The notes under the pieces are model-generated. The model did no database searches, was not told where the DNA came from, and worked only from the letters and a program-made list of their open reading frames with translations. From positions 41,445-105,444 of the IMG/VR virus record IMGVR_UViG_3300037502_002220: 64,000 nucleotides of DNA; one strand, 5' to 3'. A program made the position numbers and the translations under genes. Shown here one piece after another: positions 41,306 to 48,700 of the stretch (the first letter of the stretch is position 1; the number at the start of each line of letters is the position of its first letter). The DNA comes from a virus.

Positions 41306-42013
41306 TTAAGATTGTTCAACAATAAGTTTAAAGAAGTCTTCTTTGCTGATGTGGTACGGAGAATCTAGCCATGGTTTGCTAAGGTATTCAGGTTTAATCG
41401 TAGTGATAATAACCTCACCTTGACGACGTATACACTTGATATGTTCAAGTGGTATCCTAGTTCTAAAAGCCCACGCTACTGCAGCAGCAGCATCATAGCT
41501 ACCTTTTTTGCAGAACTTCTCACTATGTGGTACCATCAAGAAATATGGTGTACCAAAGTGTACGTCAAATACTTGTACAGCATACACGTGCGTAACCTTT
41601 TTACCGTTGATGGCAGGCTCACGCATCTCAGGAAATACCTCTTTAATAGGTCTCCTTCTGAGAATGTAGTGGTTCGTAATCGTAGAATCTTTCTGTTTGG
41701 TTTCTACAGTGCGCTCATCTACAATTTCTGCGTCAGCAAAGATAGTAGAAAACGGTAAAAACCTAAACAGTGCTTGACGTTTAGTAGAAGCTTGTTCTGC
41801 CCGTAGATTAGGGAACAATGACTTAAAATCAGAGAGTTCAGAAAATGTAATTGGTGTTACATCTTTCCAGATCTCTCTGATAAAATCATTGTCAAGTACA
41901 GGAAGATCTATGAACATATCTTCAAGATCTTCTCTGTACTTAGCCTTTAGTACCCTTAGTGCAAAGTCGAAAGGAAACAAAAAGTTCCCAATCTGAAGTA
42001 CTCTCATTTTCAT
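41306..42013 (-). CDS. Hypothetical protein
   Basis: 235 residues. MRVLQIGNFLFPFDFALRVL at the start, alpha/beta later (KVTHVYAVQVFDVHFGTP; IRRQGEVIITTIKPEYL). No motif that I recognise. Overlaps the upstream gene by 4 nt. Confidence 0.65.
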   Translation of the reverse strand: MKMRVLQIGNFLFPFDFALRVLKAKYREDLEDMFIDLPVLDNDFIREIWKDVTPITFSELSDFKSLFPNLRAEQASTKRQALFRFLPFSTIFADAEIVDERTVETKQKDSTITNHYILRRRPIKEVFPEMREPAINGKKVTHVYAVQVFDVHFGTPYFLMVPHSEKFCKKGSYDAAAAVAWAFRTRIPLEHIKCIRRQGEVIITTIKPEYLSKPWLDSPYHISKEDFFKLIVEQS

Positions 42014-42321
42014 AGTTTCATCTTCTTTTTGGTGGCAGCGTAATTCAATTTTACCAGCTTGCGTTTAGCAGCTAGTAACATGTGTGTGCGAGCTCTTTCT
42101 TCTTTAGAATCTTTCCAGAGCCTCACATAGTGCTCGTACAGCTCTTCTGTACACGTAGTAAGGTAGAACACCGCTTCTGCATTTGTGAAGCTCCTAGAGA
42201 CCGTGTGAGCCTCCAGGATACCTTCTGGTGAAACATACTCTGTAGTCTCATTTACATGAGGTAGAATATGCTTCCAGTACTTTACGATGTTCGTAATAAT
42301 AGACTCACTTCTTTCTGTCAT
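42010..42321 (-). CDS. Hypothetical helical protein
   Basis: 103 residues, helical, with a basic C-terminus (MLLAAKRKLVKLNYAATKKK). Possible nucleic-acid binding by charge only. Coupled to the next gene by a 4-nt overlap. Confidence 0.6.
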   Translation of the reverse strand: MTERSESIITNIVKYWKHILPHVNETTEYVSPEGILEAHTVSRSFTNAEAVFYLTTCTEELYEHYVRLWKDSKEERARTHMLLAAKRKLVKLNYAATKKKMKL

Positions 42322-42346
42322 GATCTGTAGTTTTTTAGATTAGTAA

Positions 42347-42514
42347 TCATCGTTTGTTTTTCCAAATCATCTTTCCGTCACCTTCACGGATTGTAGTGGT
42401 TTTACCATCTGCAGTTTTTACTTCAGAATCAAAACCTTTCCCTTTACCAGTAGTAACCGCAGTTACTCTTTGACCAGTTTCAGGGTGCTTAACGTTTACA
42501 CGAATCTTTGCCAT
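42347..42514 (-). CDS. 55-residue basic protein
   Basis: Starts MAKIRVNVKHPETGQRV, then a glycine/lysine hairpin (TTGKGKGFDSEVK) and EGDGKMIWKNKR. A short all-beta basic protein that could bind nucleic acid. Not recognised. Lies in the same direction between two genes with normal spacing. Confidence 0.65.
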   Translation of the reverse strand: MAKIRVNVKHPETGQRVTAVTTGKGKGFDSEVKTADGKTTTIREGDGKMIWKNKR

Positions 42515-42524
42515 TGTATTAGAT

Positions 42525-42752
42525 TTAATTGTTAGAAAATATTAGTTCCTTAGCGAATACTTCTTCAGTGTTACCTTTGTAATCACGGATACGCATGATT
42601 GTATCCGGTTCTAGTTTAGCGATACCTTCCTGTACAGGTTCTGCGATCCACACTTTCAGCTTGTAATAGTGTGCGCGATACTTACCTGATCCATTAGGTT
42701 TAGCATCTTTGTAAGATACTTCACCGTTGTAGAGCTTCCTTGGTTCCTTCAT
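42525..42752 (-). CDS. Hypothetical basic protein
   Basis: 75 residues, beta-rich (KYRAHYYKLKVWIAEPVQ; DTIMRIRDYKGN). Not recognised. Follows the phosphoesterase gene with 1 nt spacing. Confidence 0.6.
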   Translation of the reverse strand: MKEPRKLYNGEVSYKDAKPNGSGKYRAHYYKLKVWIAEPVQEGIAKLEPDTIMRIRDYKGNTEEVFAKELIFSNN

Positions 42753-42753
42753 A

Positions 42754-43587
42754 TTACGTCATGTTTATTTTTATGGAAATGTTATCACGATCAGTACCTT
42801 TTATTTCTAAGTACCAACCTCCTATATTTTTAGGTACTCCTAGTTTTTCAACAGCCCAGCTAGTAGCAACTGCATATTCTTCTTTATAAGTTCCAGATTT
42901 AATAAAATATTGAGGTCTTAGTAAAAGATTTCCAGTTTTAGTTATATCATACCTCATAATTTCAGCTAAACTTCGGTCATGTGTATGTCCGCTAACAACA
43001 AAATCTGCGTCAGTAACTACACCATACCTACTATATGCTTGAAATCCACGTGATACTACACCTCCCCAGAGACCATGATGATAGTACATGAGATATGTTT
43101 TTACATTAGCACCATTGCGGTGTAGTACAAACTTAATAAATCCATGATAACCTCCAGCATATACTTTCTCTTCTGGACCTTTATATAGATTTGTACCGTC
43201 TACAAATCTTTTAATGACATCAGTTTCTAACCTGTTTAATAGCCCTAATTCGTGGTTCCCTTTGGAAATCAATGAGATAGGATAATCTTTGAACTTTTCT
43301 ATTGTATCTTCTATTACAGCGTCTATATAATTACTGGTATTGTGTTCTGGTCTAATATCTTTTTTACTAGACCTAGGATCATATTTCCCTTGCATCATGC
43401 AGAAGAAGTCTCCAAACACAAATATCTTACCGTTGCGTTCTGCTACATAGTCTAAGTGCTTATGTAGTTTATCACGTTGACATTTAGGGTTGTCATAGTG
43501 AAAATCGCTACCTAAAAAGAATAGCACATCTTCGCCGTAAGGAATACGTACTTCCAAGAGCACGTCACTAATCTGTTTAATTTCCAT
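42754..43587 (-). CDS. Calcineurin-like metallophosphoesterase
   Basis: 277 residues with the complete motif set: GSDFHYDN, VFGDFFCMM (GD), SKGNHE (GNHE), YYHHG and SGHTHDRS (GHxH). The dimetal site is intact. Substrates in phages range from nucleotides and cyclic signals to RNA ends; a role against nucleotide-based host defence is possible but inferred. Upstream lies a leader with a TAATTTTG element like the Bacteroidetes -7 box (TAnnTTTG). Confidence 0.85.
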   Translation of the reverse strand: MEIKQISDVLLEVRIPYGEDVLFFLGSDFHYDNPKCQRDKLHKHLDYVAERNGKIFVFGDFFCMMQGKYDPRSSKKDIRPEHNTSNYIDAVIEDTIEKFKDYPISLISKGNHELGLLNRLETDVIKRFVDGTNLYKGPEEKVYAGGYHGFIKFVLHRNGANVKTYLMYYHHGLWGGVVSRGFQAYSRYGVVTDADFVVSGHTHDRSLAEIMRYDITKTGNLLLRPQYFIKSGTYKEEYAVATSWAVEKLGVPKNIGGWYLEIKGTDRDNISIKINMT

Positions 43588-43623
43588 GGTTTTAATTTTT
43601 TTTCAAAATTAAACAGATTTCTG

Positions 43624-43657
43624 ATAAAAGTGAGAGGATCTTTTACGACCCTCTCAC
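43624..43657 (-). terminator. Terminator-like hairpin
   Basis: 8-bp perfect stem (43650-43657 with 43630-43637) followed leftward by TTTTATC. It is 37 nt before the phosphoesterase start, leaving space for a -7-like TAATTTTG near 43600-43610. Confidence 0.7.
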
Positions 43658-43680
43658 AAAACTACAGTCAAAACTAATTC

Positions 43681-44706
43681 TTACAGATATTCGTACTCAG
43701 GATTGTAGATTTTGATGATGCGTTCTACATCCTCTAGAGTTACGTTGTGGTCTAAAAACCACTGTACTCTTTCGATAGAATCGTATGCAAACATCTCATC
43801 ACACCAAGTTTTGTTATTAGTGTGCTGATAGTACGACACCAGCGATGGCATTGTAATTGGTATCCTACAAAACATTTTTTCAAGCTCAAGTGAGTCTATA
43901 GCTGAGCTGTAGAATACAGCTTGCTCAATATCTGTGAGCTTGAGTTCGTTTACGCGGTTGATAAAGTGCTTTACGTTATCGCACTCTTCTACTATATCTA
44001 GCATAGATTTGTACGATACACCATAGATTTGTGCAACGGAGTTAGCATTGCTATACAATAATCTATGCGTAGGATCGTTTTGTACAATCATGCGATCCGT
44101 AAAATCATCGTCAATACCTAGTATATCATACTCTTCGTCTTGTTTTACTTTACCGTCAAATGACACAGGCGCAAGTTTAGGTGAAGAATCATTTGCTATC
44201 ATCTTCAACATCTTTAACATTTCAGCAGCATTGTCTTTAGCAAGTTCAAGACCTTTCATTTTCATCGCATGTCTGAAAAGCATAAGTACGTAAATCTCAC
44301 TTTTGCTGTAGTTTTCTTCAATAAACTTTACAGCATATGAACGTCTATTAATAAGCGCGTACGATAATACAATCCAACTATGCCAAGATGCAAACTTGTT
44401 AATGCGAACATCGTCAGATAACATTTGTACATCACTAACAAGTTGCTCTATGTCAAAGTTGTTTCTTTTGCGGTTGAGATTAAATGGTCTTAGTTTCACA
44501 TGTGGTCTTGCAAAAACCATAATCGCAGTGTGGTCATCAGTATACATAGGAGCAAGTTCGGAGCTGAGCATTATAGCAAGCTCGCGTTCGTTGAAGACTG
44601 AAAAGTATTCAAGTACTTCATTTTCTTTAACTCTTTCCTTAAAACTTTGTTCATCTATACCACACGCTTCGTAAATGTTGTTAGCTTCATGATTATATGG
44701 TTCCAT
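43681..44706 (-). CDS. Hypothetical protein
   Basis: 341 residues, nearly all helical (VQMLSDDVRINKFASWHSW; LELAKDNAAEMLKMLKMI) with an acidic DDDFTDR in the middle. It reads like a TPR- or HEAT-like scaffold, but no repeat is clear. Not recognised. Confidence 0.65.
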   Translation of the reverse strand: MEPYNHEANNIYEACGIDEQSFKERVKENEVLEYFSVFNERELAIMLSSELAPMYTDDHTAIMVFARPHVKLRPFNLNRKRNNFDIEQLVSDVQMLSDDVRINKFASWHSWIVLSYALINRRSYAVKFIEENYSKSEIYVLMLFRHAMKMKGLELAKDNAAEMLKMLKMIANDSSPKLAPVSFDGKVKQDEEYDILGIDDDFTDRMIVQNDPTHRLLYSNANSVAQIYGVSYKSMLDIVEECDNVKHFINRVNELKLTDIEQAVFYSSAIDSLELEKMFCRIPITMPSLVSYYQHTNNKTWCDEMFAYDSIERVQWFLDHNVTLEDVERIIKIYNPEYEYL

Positions 44707-44724
44707 AACTATTTTTCTAAGGTT

Positions 44725-44757
44725 AAGAAAAAGGGTAGCTATATTTCAAGCTACCCT
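44725..44757 (-). terminator. Terminator-like hairpin
   Basis: 8-bp perfect stem (44749-44756 with 44733-44740) and TTTTTCTTAACC, 18 nt before the next start codon. Confidence 0.75.
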
Positions 44758-44776
44758 CTATACGCACTCTCACAAA

Positions 44777-45577
44777 CTATTTGACACCAGTCAGCAGCGT
44801 AATCTCTGCTTCTTCAAGCTTTGCCGCATTCACAGAGTTGGTTAATACACTTGGCACAGTGTACGGATCCTCCATGAGTGAGGTAAGTACCTCAAGTGAA
44901 GCATCATTGCTAGCCATCTGCACGATCTGAGAAGGTAAGAGAATGTGAGGTTTTTCATTATTCTTTACCTTTTCTACATACTGCTGGATGCTTTGGTTCT
45001 CGAGGCCATGAAGCTCAGATACAAGCCTGATTTCTGTGTGCCTGTAATAAGGTGCACTATGGCCTTCAGGCGTAAGTACCTTTACAGGTTGTTTAGAAAC
45101 CGGATTCAGAACAGGAGCCATGTTCACGCGATAAGGATTTGGAGTAAACGACTCGATGACTACAATCGTAGTAGCGTCGTTTTCTACACCAAAGAACTCA
45201 TCTGCAGACATAGCCTTGTTTTCAATGGTGTAGTCACCTTCGATATTACTATCGACGGCGGCACCATTAAGCCCTTGTGATACGAAAAACAAATTCTTAC
45301 CATCCCAGTTAGGGAATCTTTCACGAATTACCTTCTCGCTTAAGGTAATAATCGCGGTGTTGGTAACCCAGGCATTGATACCTAGAGCTACACGCAACAG
45401 CGAATTTTGAGATGGTGCAGATGCTTTTGCGGGTGATTGCTGTACTATCGTAGCACGATAGCCAGCTTTACCTCCGCGACTACGGTTGTCTTGGTAAAAG
45501 ATAGCCCTGATGTAGGGCTTAGTAGCTTTCCCAGTTTCAAGTAATTGATCGAGCTGAGTTTTTGCGGTTTGTGACAT
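44777..45577 (-). CDS. Hypothetical protein, likely highly expressed
   Basis: 266 residues, no motif recognised. DNA is richer in G and C than average here, and the gene has its own downstream hairpin, both suggestive of strong expression. The sequence is alpha/beta with AIFYQDNRSRGGKAGYRATI near the start. Function unknown. Confidence 0.65.
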   Translation of the reverse strand: MSQTAKTQLDQLLETGKATKPYIRAIFYQDNRSRGGKAGYRATIVQQSPAKASAPSQNSLLRVALGINAWVTNTAIITLSEKVIRERFPNWDGKNLFFVSQGLNGAAVDSNIEGDYTIENKAMSADEFFGVENDATTIVVIESFTPNPYRVNMAPVLNPVSKQPVKVLTPEGHSAPYYRHTEIRLVSELHGLENQSIQQYVEKVKNNEKPHILLPSQIVQMASNDASLEVLTSLMEDPYTVPSVLTNSVNAAKLEEAEITLLTGVK

Positions 45578-45609
45578 GATACAAGTGTTAAAAATGATTA
45601 AATAAAAAC

Positions 45610-45906
45610 TTACTTCAGTTTGATCTTAATTGTGATTGTCTTTTCTTCTTCGTTGTAGGAATACGTCATCACCTCAACAGGTTCAAACTTGAGCTGTTGC
45701 TGCATATCAGCTAGTGATGCTACAGCTTCTTGCATTTTTTTACGCATATCCCAAAGCTTAGAGTTGATGCTTAGATAAGATCTATCTAAAACTCTGGTAA
45801 GATTTGCGATTTCTTGCGTTTCTTGTTCTTGGTTGAGATTGCGGTGTAGTAGTTCTTCGAGAATCTTTTTCTCCGATGGAGACCACTTCTTTACTTGTCT
45901 TGGCAT
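45610..45906 (-). CDS. SANT/Myb-like small DNA-binding candidate
   Basis: 98 residues. The N-terminal KKWSPSEKKILEELLHRN followed by VLDRSYLSINSKLWDMRKK has the tryptophan-initiated three-helix layout of SANT/Myb-like domains. The remainder is a helix and a beta hairpin (KTITIKIKLK). It may regulate transcription of the small-gene zone. The assignment is by pattern only. Confidence 0.5.
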   Translation of the reverse strand: MPRQVKKWSPSEKKILEELLHRNLNQEQETQEIANLTRVLDRSYLSINSKLWDMRKKMQEAVASLADMQQQLKFEPVEVMTYSYNEEEKTITIKIKLK

Positions 45907-46027
45907 TGTACATGAATTTATGTGTGAGTAATAAAAATGACACAGGCATCACTTCTTTAATCGTATCACGTTGTGCGTGTACAGTTAGAGAGATAAGCAT
46001 CAGTGCGAATAGAATAATGTTTTTCAT
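45782..46027 (-). CDS. Possible small secreted protein overlapping the next gene
   Basis: The frame starts MKNIILFALMLISLTVHAQ, a convincing signal peptide, but its C-terminal two thirds lie out of frame over the following gene and have a low-complexity arginine/threonine composition. Either it is a real overlapping gene, or a short secreted peptide gene that lost its own stop. Starts 27 nt after the tRNA-like element. Confidence 0.4.
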   Translation of the reverse strand: MKNIILFALMLISLTVHAQRDTIKEVMPVSFLLLTHKFMYNAKTSKEVVSIGEKDSRRTTTPQSQPRTRNARNRKSYQSFR

Positions 46028-46053
46028 GATTACGCTTTTATATTAAATAATAG

Positions 46054-46120
46054 TGGTCAAAACAGGAATCGAACCTGTATCTAGATGTTATCTAGGTTTT
46101 AGCCATTAAACTATTTGACC
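46054..46120 (-). tRNA. tRNA-like element, shortened anticodon arm
   Basis: 67 nt. 7-bp acceptor stem (46114-46120 with 46055-46061), D-arm with GTTT/AAAC, and a canonical T-arm with TTCGATT loop and 5-bp stem. The anticodon arm has only a 4-bp CTAG/CTAG stem with an ATAACAT loop, which would give anticodon AAC, and the variable region is only 2 nt. Length and arm are below normal, so it is either a degenerate tRNA or an unusual functional variant. Confidence 0.6.
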
Positions 46121-46124
46121 ATAA

Positions 46125-46180
46125 AGGGACACCTGCTTAGGAAACAATACCCTCCATAAAATATTGTAAGCGGTGTCCCT
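46125..46180 (-). ncRNA. Long hairpin beside tRNA-like element
   Basis: Perfect 9-bp outer stem (46172-46180 with 46125-46133), then 5-bp (TAAGC/GCTTA) and 6-bp (TATTGT/ACAATA) inner stems, total 56 nt. It sits between the stop codon of a small gene and the 5' end of the tRNA-like element. It could be a terminator without U run, a processing signal or a small RNA. Confidence 0.5.
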
Positions 46181-46184
46181 AATC

Positions 46185-46403
46185 TTAAAACCAACCCTCA
46201 CGTAGTTTACTTCTAGGTGTAAGCATTGGTTGTGTATATACACCTTCATTACCTTGTTTACGTAAGTATTTGACGTAAATGCGTTCTGTGTTGAACTCAT
46301 CTACAACAATCTTAGTAACGATTCCTTTTTCCCACAGTTCTTTACTACATCCTTCGTAAGGAATGTAGTGAACTGCGTCGTCTACTTGGTAGTTTACTTT
46401 CAT
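46185..46403 (-). CDS. Hypothetical small protein
   Basis: 72 residues, beta-rich (YQVDDAVHYIPYEGC; IVTKIVVDEFNTERIYVKYL), SH3-like in rhythm, with a basic end (TPRSKLREGWF). Overlaps the preceding gene by 4 nt. Not recognised. Confidence 0.65.
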   Translation of the reverse strand: MKVNYQVDDAVHYIPYEGCSKELWEKGIVTKIVVDEFNTERIYVKYLRKQGNEGVYTQPMLTPRSKLREGWF

Positions 46404-46615
46404 AGCTTATTTTTTAAGTTGTTATACGCCTGCATACATTGATCTAAGCTATCAAACAACTCAGGTTTACCGTCTGAGTTTTGACTAAGTATGTTCCAGT
46501 ACTTAATTTGTACACCTAGTTGTTTATTACTGTCTTTATCGTAGACAGCACTCACAACCTGGTGTATACCTTTTTGTACAGTTTTACCGTACAAAGGTTT
46601 TGTATATGTTCCCAT
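46400..46615 (-). CDS. Hypothetical small protein
   Basis: 71 residues from the ATG at 46613-46615 (MGTYTKPLYGKTVQ). Beta strands (HQVVSAVYDKDSNKQLGVQI) then a helix (LFDSLDQCMQAYNNLKN). Not recognised. Confidence 0.6.
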   Translation of the reverse strand: MGTYTKPLYGKTVQKGIHQVVSAVYDKDSNKQLGVQIKYWNILSQNSDGKPELFDSLDQCMQAYNNLKNKL

Positions 46616-46632
46616 GATTATTTTTTTGTAAT

Positions 46633-46669
46633 AAAAAAGCAACTCCCAACATTTCTGTTAAGGAGTTGC
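46633..46669 (-). terminator. Terminator-like hairpin
   Basis: 8-bp perfect stem (46662-46669 with 46639-46646) followed by TTTTTTATT. Its stem sequence (GCAACTCC) resembles the outer stem of the composite structure at 48612-48700. Confidence 0.75.
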
Positions 46670-46696
46670 CTATAATAATCTCAAAAACCCTATTCT

Positions 46697-46882
46697 TTAT
46701 AGTAGTCCTGTTTTTTCACTAATAATAAATAATAGTGCTAAACAAACTACTGTTTTCGTAATCGTTACTACCTCAAATATTATCACACGTGTGTAAGATA
46801 ACTCTTGTGGATAACATTGTATACATGAAAATGTTACCCACAAGAATATCCAAATAGCTGTTGCAATTATCTTCCTTTTCAT
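46697..46882 (-). CDS. Two-span membrane protein
   Basis: 61 residues with two hydrophobic segments (IIATAIWIFLWVTFSCIQ; VVCLALLFII). The start overlaps the stop of a single-span peptide gene. A small membrane pair; function unknown. Confidence 0.6.
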   Translation of the reverse strand: MKRKIIATAIWIFLWVTFSCIQCYPQELSYTRVIIFEVVTITKTVVCLALLFIISEKTGLL

Positions 46883-46995
46883 TACTTGTACATGAGATAA
46901 TTGCTAACTGCAACTACAAAAAAGATGATGGATACCACTAACGTAGTAGCTAGTACCCAAAACAAAATCTTGTTACCGTCGTTGTTCTGTTTCAT
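46882..46995 (-). CDS. 37-residue single-span membrane peptide
   Basis: Starts MKQNNDGNKILFWV, a single membrane span (LATTLVVSIIFFVVAVS) and a short tail. It is overlapped by 1 nt at both ends by neighbouring genes. Function unknown. Confidence 0.6.
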   Translation of the reverse strand: MKQNNDGNKILFWVLATTLVVSIIFFVVAVSNYLMYK

Positions 46996-47312
46996 TAGCT
47001 TACGATTTTACCGTAAACAATACTGTCATCTTCTTCGCGAATAGCAAGGGTTTTGATTTCCCACTGCATTGTTGATGTGTACTCGTTGGATAATTCCCCT
47101 GTACTAGGATTGTAGTACTTGTAAGCGTTGTCAAGTACGCGTACAACCTGCATTGCAGTATTATACTTAGTGCTGGTAATCGTGTTACCTACCGCAACCT
47201 CGTCACTGGTGTTGAATGCGTACTTTTTCAAGTTGCGACATTCTTCACTCGTGAGAAAATTGTTTGTAAATACTACGATAATCGTCTTAGGCTTGCGCAA
47301 ATCAATACTCAT
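46995..47312 (-). CDS. Hypothetical protein, paralog of the one at 47636
   Basis: 105 residues. VAVGNTITSTKYNTAMQVVR followed by LDNAYKYYNPSTGELSNEYT aligns with VEEGNVITITYEDHKQSPYV and LNKHYKYWNRMTGELHNNSN of the gene at 47636-47932, so the two are tandem paralogs with a beta-rich fold. Function unknown. Confidence 0.65.
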   Translation of the reverse strand: MSIDLRKPKTIIVVFTNNFLTSEECRNLKKYAFNTSDEVAVGNTITSTKYNTAMQVVRVLDNAYKYYNPSTGELSNEYTSTMQWEIKTLAIREEDDSIVYGKIVS

Positions 47313-47329
47313 AGTTCAAAGTTTTATAA

Positions 47330-47632
47330 TTATATAAACATTACATGTTTGTTGCAAAACTGAACAAGTTTTTCTCTTGCGGTTTCTTTGTTGATAGCAA
47401 CAGCAAAACCTTTTATTACGATAGTTACTCCTTCATGGCGCTCACGGTGAAACAAGTAGATATCTTGCATAGATTTCTCTATGCGAGTTGCGTACTCTCT
47501 TTTTTCTGATTTCTGTAGTTGCGTGCTATCTAACACTTTCTGTTTTACGCGATCCCAACTCTGAAGTTCAGGATACACGTTCCAGGCAATCTCATTCTTT
47601 TTTATAATTGCCATAAACTCGTAAATTTCCAT
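47330..47632 (-). CDS. Hypothetical protein
   Basis: 100 residues, basic and helical in the middle (KSEKREYATRIEKSMQDIYL). Lies between the two paralogs. Not recognised. Confidence 0.6.
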   Translation of the reverse strand: MEIYEFMAIIKKNEIAWNVYPELQSWDRVKQKVLDSTQLQKSEKREYATRIEKSMQDIYLFHRERHEGVTIVIKGFAVAINKETAREKLVQFCNKHVMFI

Positions 47633-47635
47633 AAT

Positions 47636-47932
47636 TTAAAGTTTTTTAAATTCTGAAATGCTTTTCGCTAATATCTTTATGGTGCAAGTTTTGATTATTA
47701 CTTGTCGTACAGTATTGGAGTTATTATGTAACTCTCCTGTCATTCTGTTCCAGTATTTATAGTGCTTATTAAGCACTTTATTTATTACATATGGGCTTTG
47801 TTTGTGATCCTCGTACGTAATAGTTATTACATTTCCTTCTTCGACTTGTGTGTCATCTTCAACGTTGATACACGAGTCGCCGTTTAGGTAGTCTCCTCCT
47901 TCTTCTACATAACTTACAACTAACGTTTTCAT
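47636..47932 (-). CDS. Hypothetical protein, paralog of the one at 46995
   Basis: 98 residues from the ATG at 47930-47932 (MKTLVVSYVEEGGDY). It shares HYKYWNRMTGEL with the paralog. The start follows a structured non-coding stretch of about 300 nt. Confidence 0.65.
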   Translation of the reverse strand: MKTLVVSYVEEGGDYLNGDSCINVEDDTQVEEGNVITITYEDHKQSPYVINKVLNKHYKYWNRMTGELHNNSNTVRQVIIKTCTIKILAKSISEFKKL

Positions 47933-47951
47933 AATCTTATAATTTTTAGTG

Positions 47952-48250
47952 AAAAAATAAACCATTAGGTTACCAGAGCAGGTTCTGGGTCAATGGTTAC
48001 ACTTATTAAACCATGTTCGGTTCAAGTGTGGATGCTCTCTCTTTAATAGTACAACAACGTTTTATACATCCATCGCTGTGTGATTTTGTTTGAGGCTACC
48101 TTATCTAGCTTGATAAGATATTCACTACTTACTTGCTATTACAAGGCGTACCATGTACTCAAGTTTATTTCGTTAACCTCAAATTGTAAGTACCTCTTAG
48201 TTTTTAATTTAGTCATCGCAGAAATAAGAGGAATAGAATAACCTACGTTA
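47952..48250 (-). ncRNA. Structured non-coding segment A
   Basis: No gene fits in this 337-nt gap. Perfect complementary pairs are frequent: 48193-48199 with 48225-48231, 48177-48183 with 48089-48095, 48112-48117 with 48100-48105, 48024-48029 with 47999-48004, 47992-47998 with 47960-47966, and 48239-48245 with 47966-47972 as an alternative closing stem. The last hairpin is followed leftward by TTTATTTTTTC, so it can end a transcript. Likely a phage RNA or a structured leader; the strand is inferred from neighbours. Confidence 0.5.
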
Positions 48251-48269
48251 CCCTAAAAACTGCGCTTTT

Positions 48270-48587
48270 TTAACGTTGTATTTGTTCTAAATAAGCAAGT
48301 TGTTTACGTAGTTCAGATAATTTACGATTCCATTCCTGATGGATCTTGTGAATACCTGGAACATTTTCAAAAGCGTTTGCAGAAATACGATTAGCCTTTT
48401 TCAAGGCTTCGATTTCTGCAATTTCTTTTTTGATTTCTGTAATCCTACCGTTTATGTCAACAGGTAGGTTTCTGTCAGCTTCTAAACATTGCTGACAAAC
48501 GATTTTGAGTTCTTCGTCGCACGTGCACGTGTAACCAGGATTAATCTGGTTTAACATGTGCATGTCTTGTGCTTCTTCGTAAGTCAT
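48270..48587 (-). CDS. Hypothetical protein with cysteine pairs
   Basis: 105 residues. TCTCDEELKIVCQQC near the N-terminus gives four cysteines of a zinc-ribbon-like site; the rest is coiled-coil (RITEIKKEIAEIEALKKA; WNRKLSELRKQLAYLEQIQ). A DksA-like layout (coiled coil plus zinc cysteines) is possible but the order differs. Function unknown. Confidence 0.6.
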   Translation of the reverse strand: MTYEEAQDMHMLNQINPGYTCTCDEELKIVCQQCLEADRNLPVDINGRITEIKKEIAEIEALKKANRISANAFENVPGIHKIHQEWNRKLSELRKQLAYLEQIQR

Positions 48588-48611
48588 GTATAAGGTTTTT
48601 AAGTTTATAAA

Positions 48612-48700
48612 AAAGTAACTCCCAACAGCCTGCTAAATACCTCCAACACTGAAGTTGTGTTGCCCTATCCCTTTCGAGGAAGAGGTTTTGGAGTTACTTT
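48612..48700 (-). ncRNA. Composite terminator-like structure B
   Basis: An 11-bp perfect stem (48690-48700 with 48612-48622) closes a 67-nt interior that itself contains a 6-bp hairpin (48657-48662 with 48644-48649) and an ACCTC/GAGGT pair. It includes the stop codon of the FGE-like gene and is followed leftward by TTTTTTAT. Much larger than a normal terminator. Confidence 0.55.
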
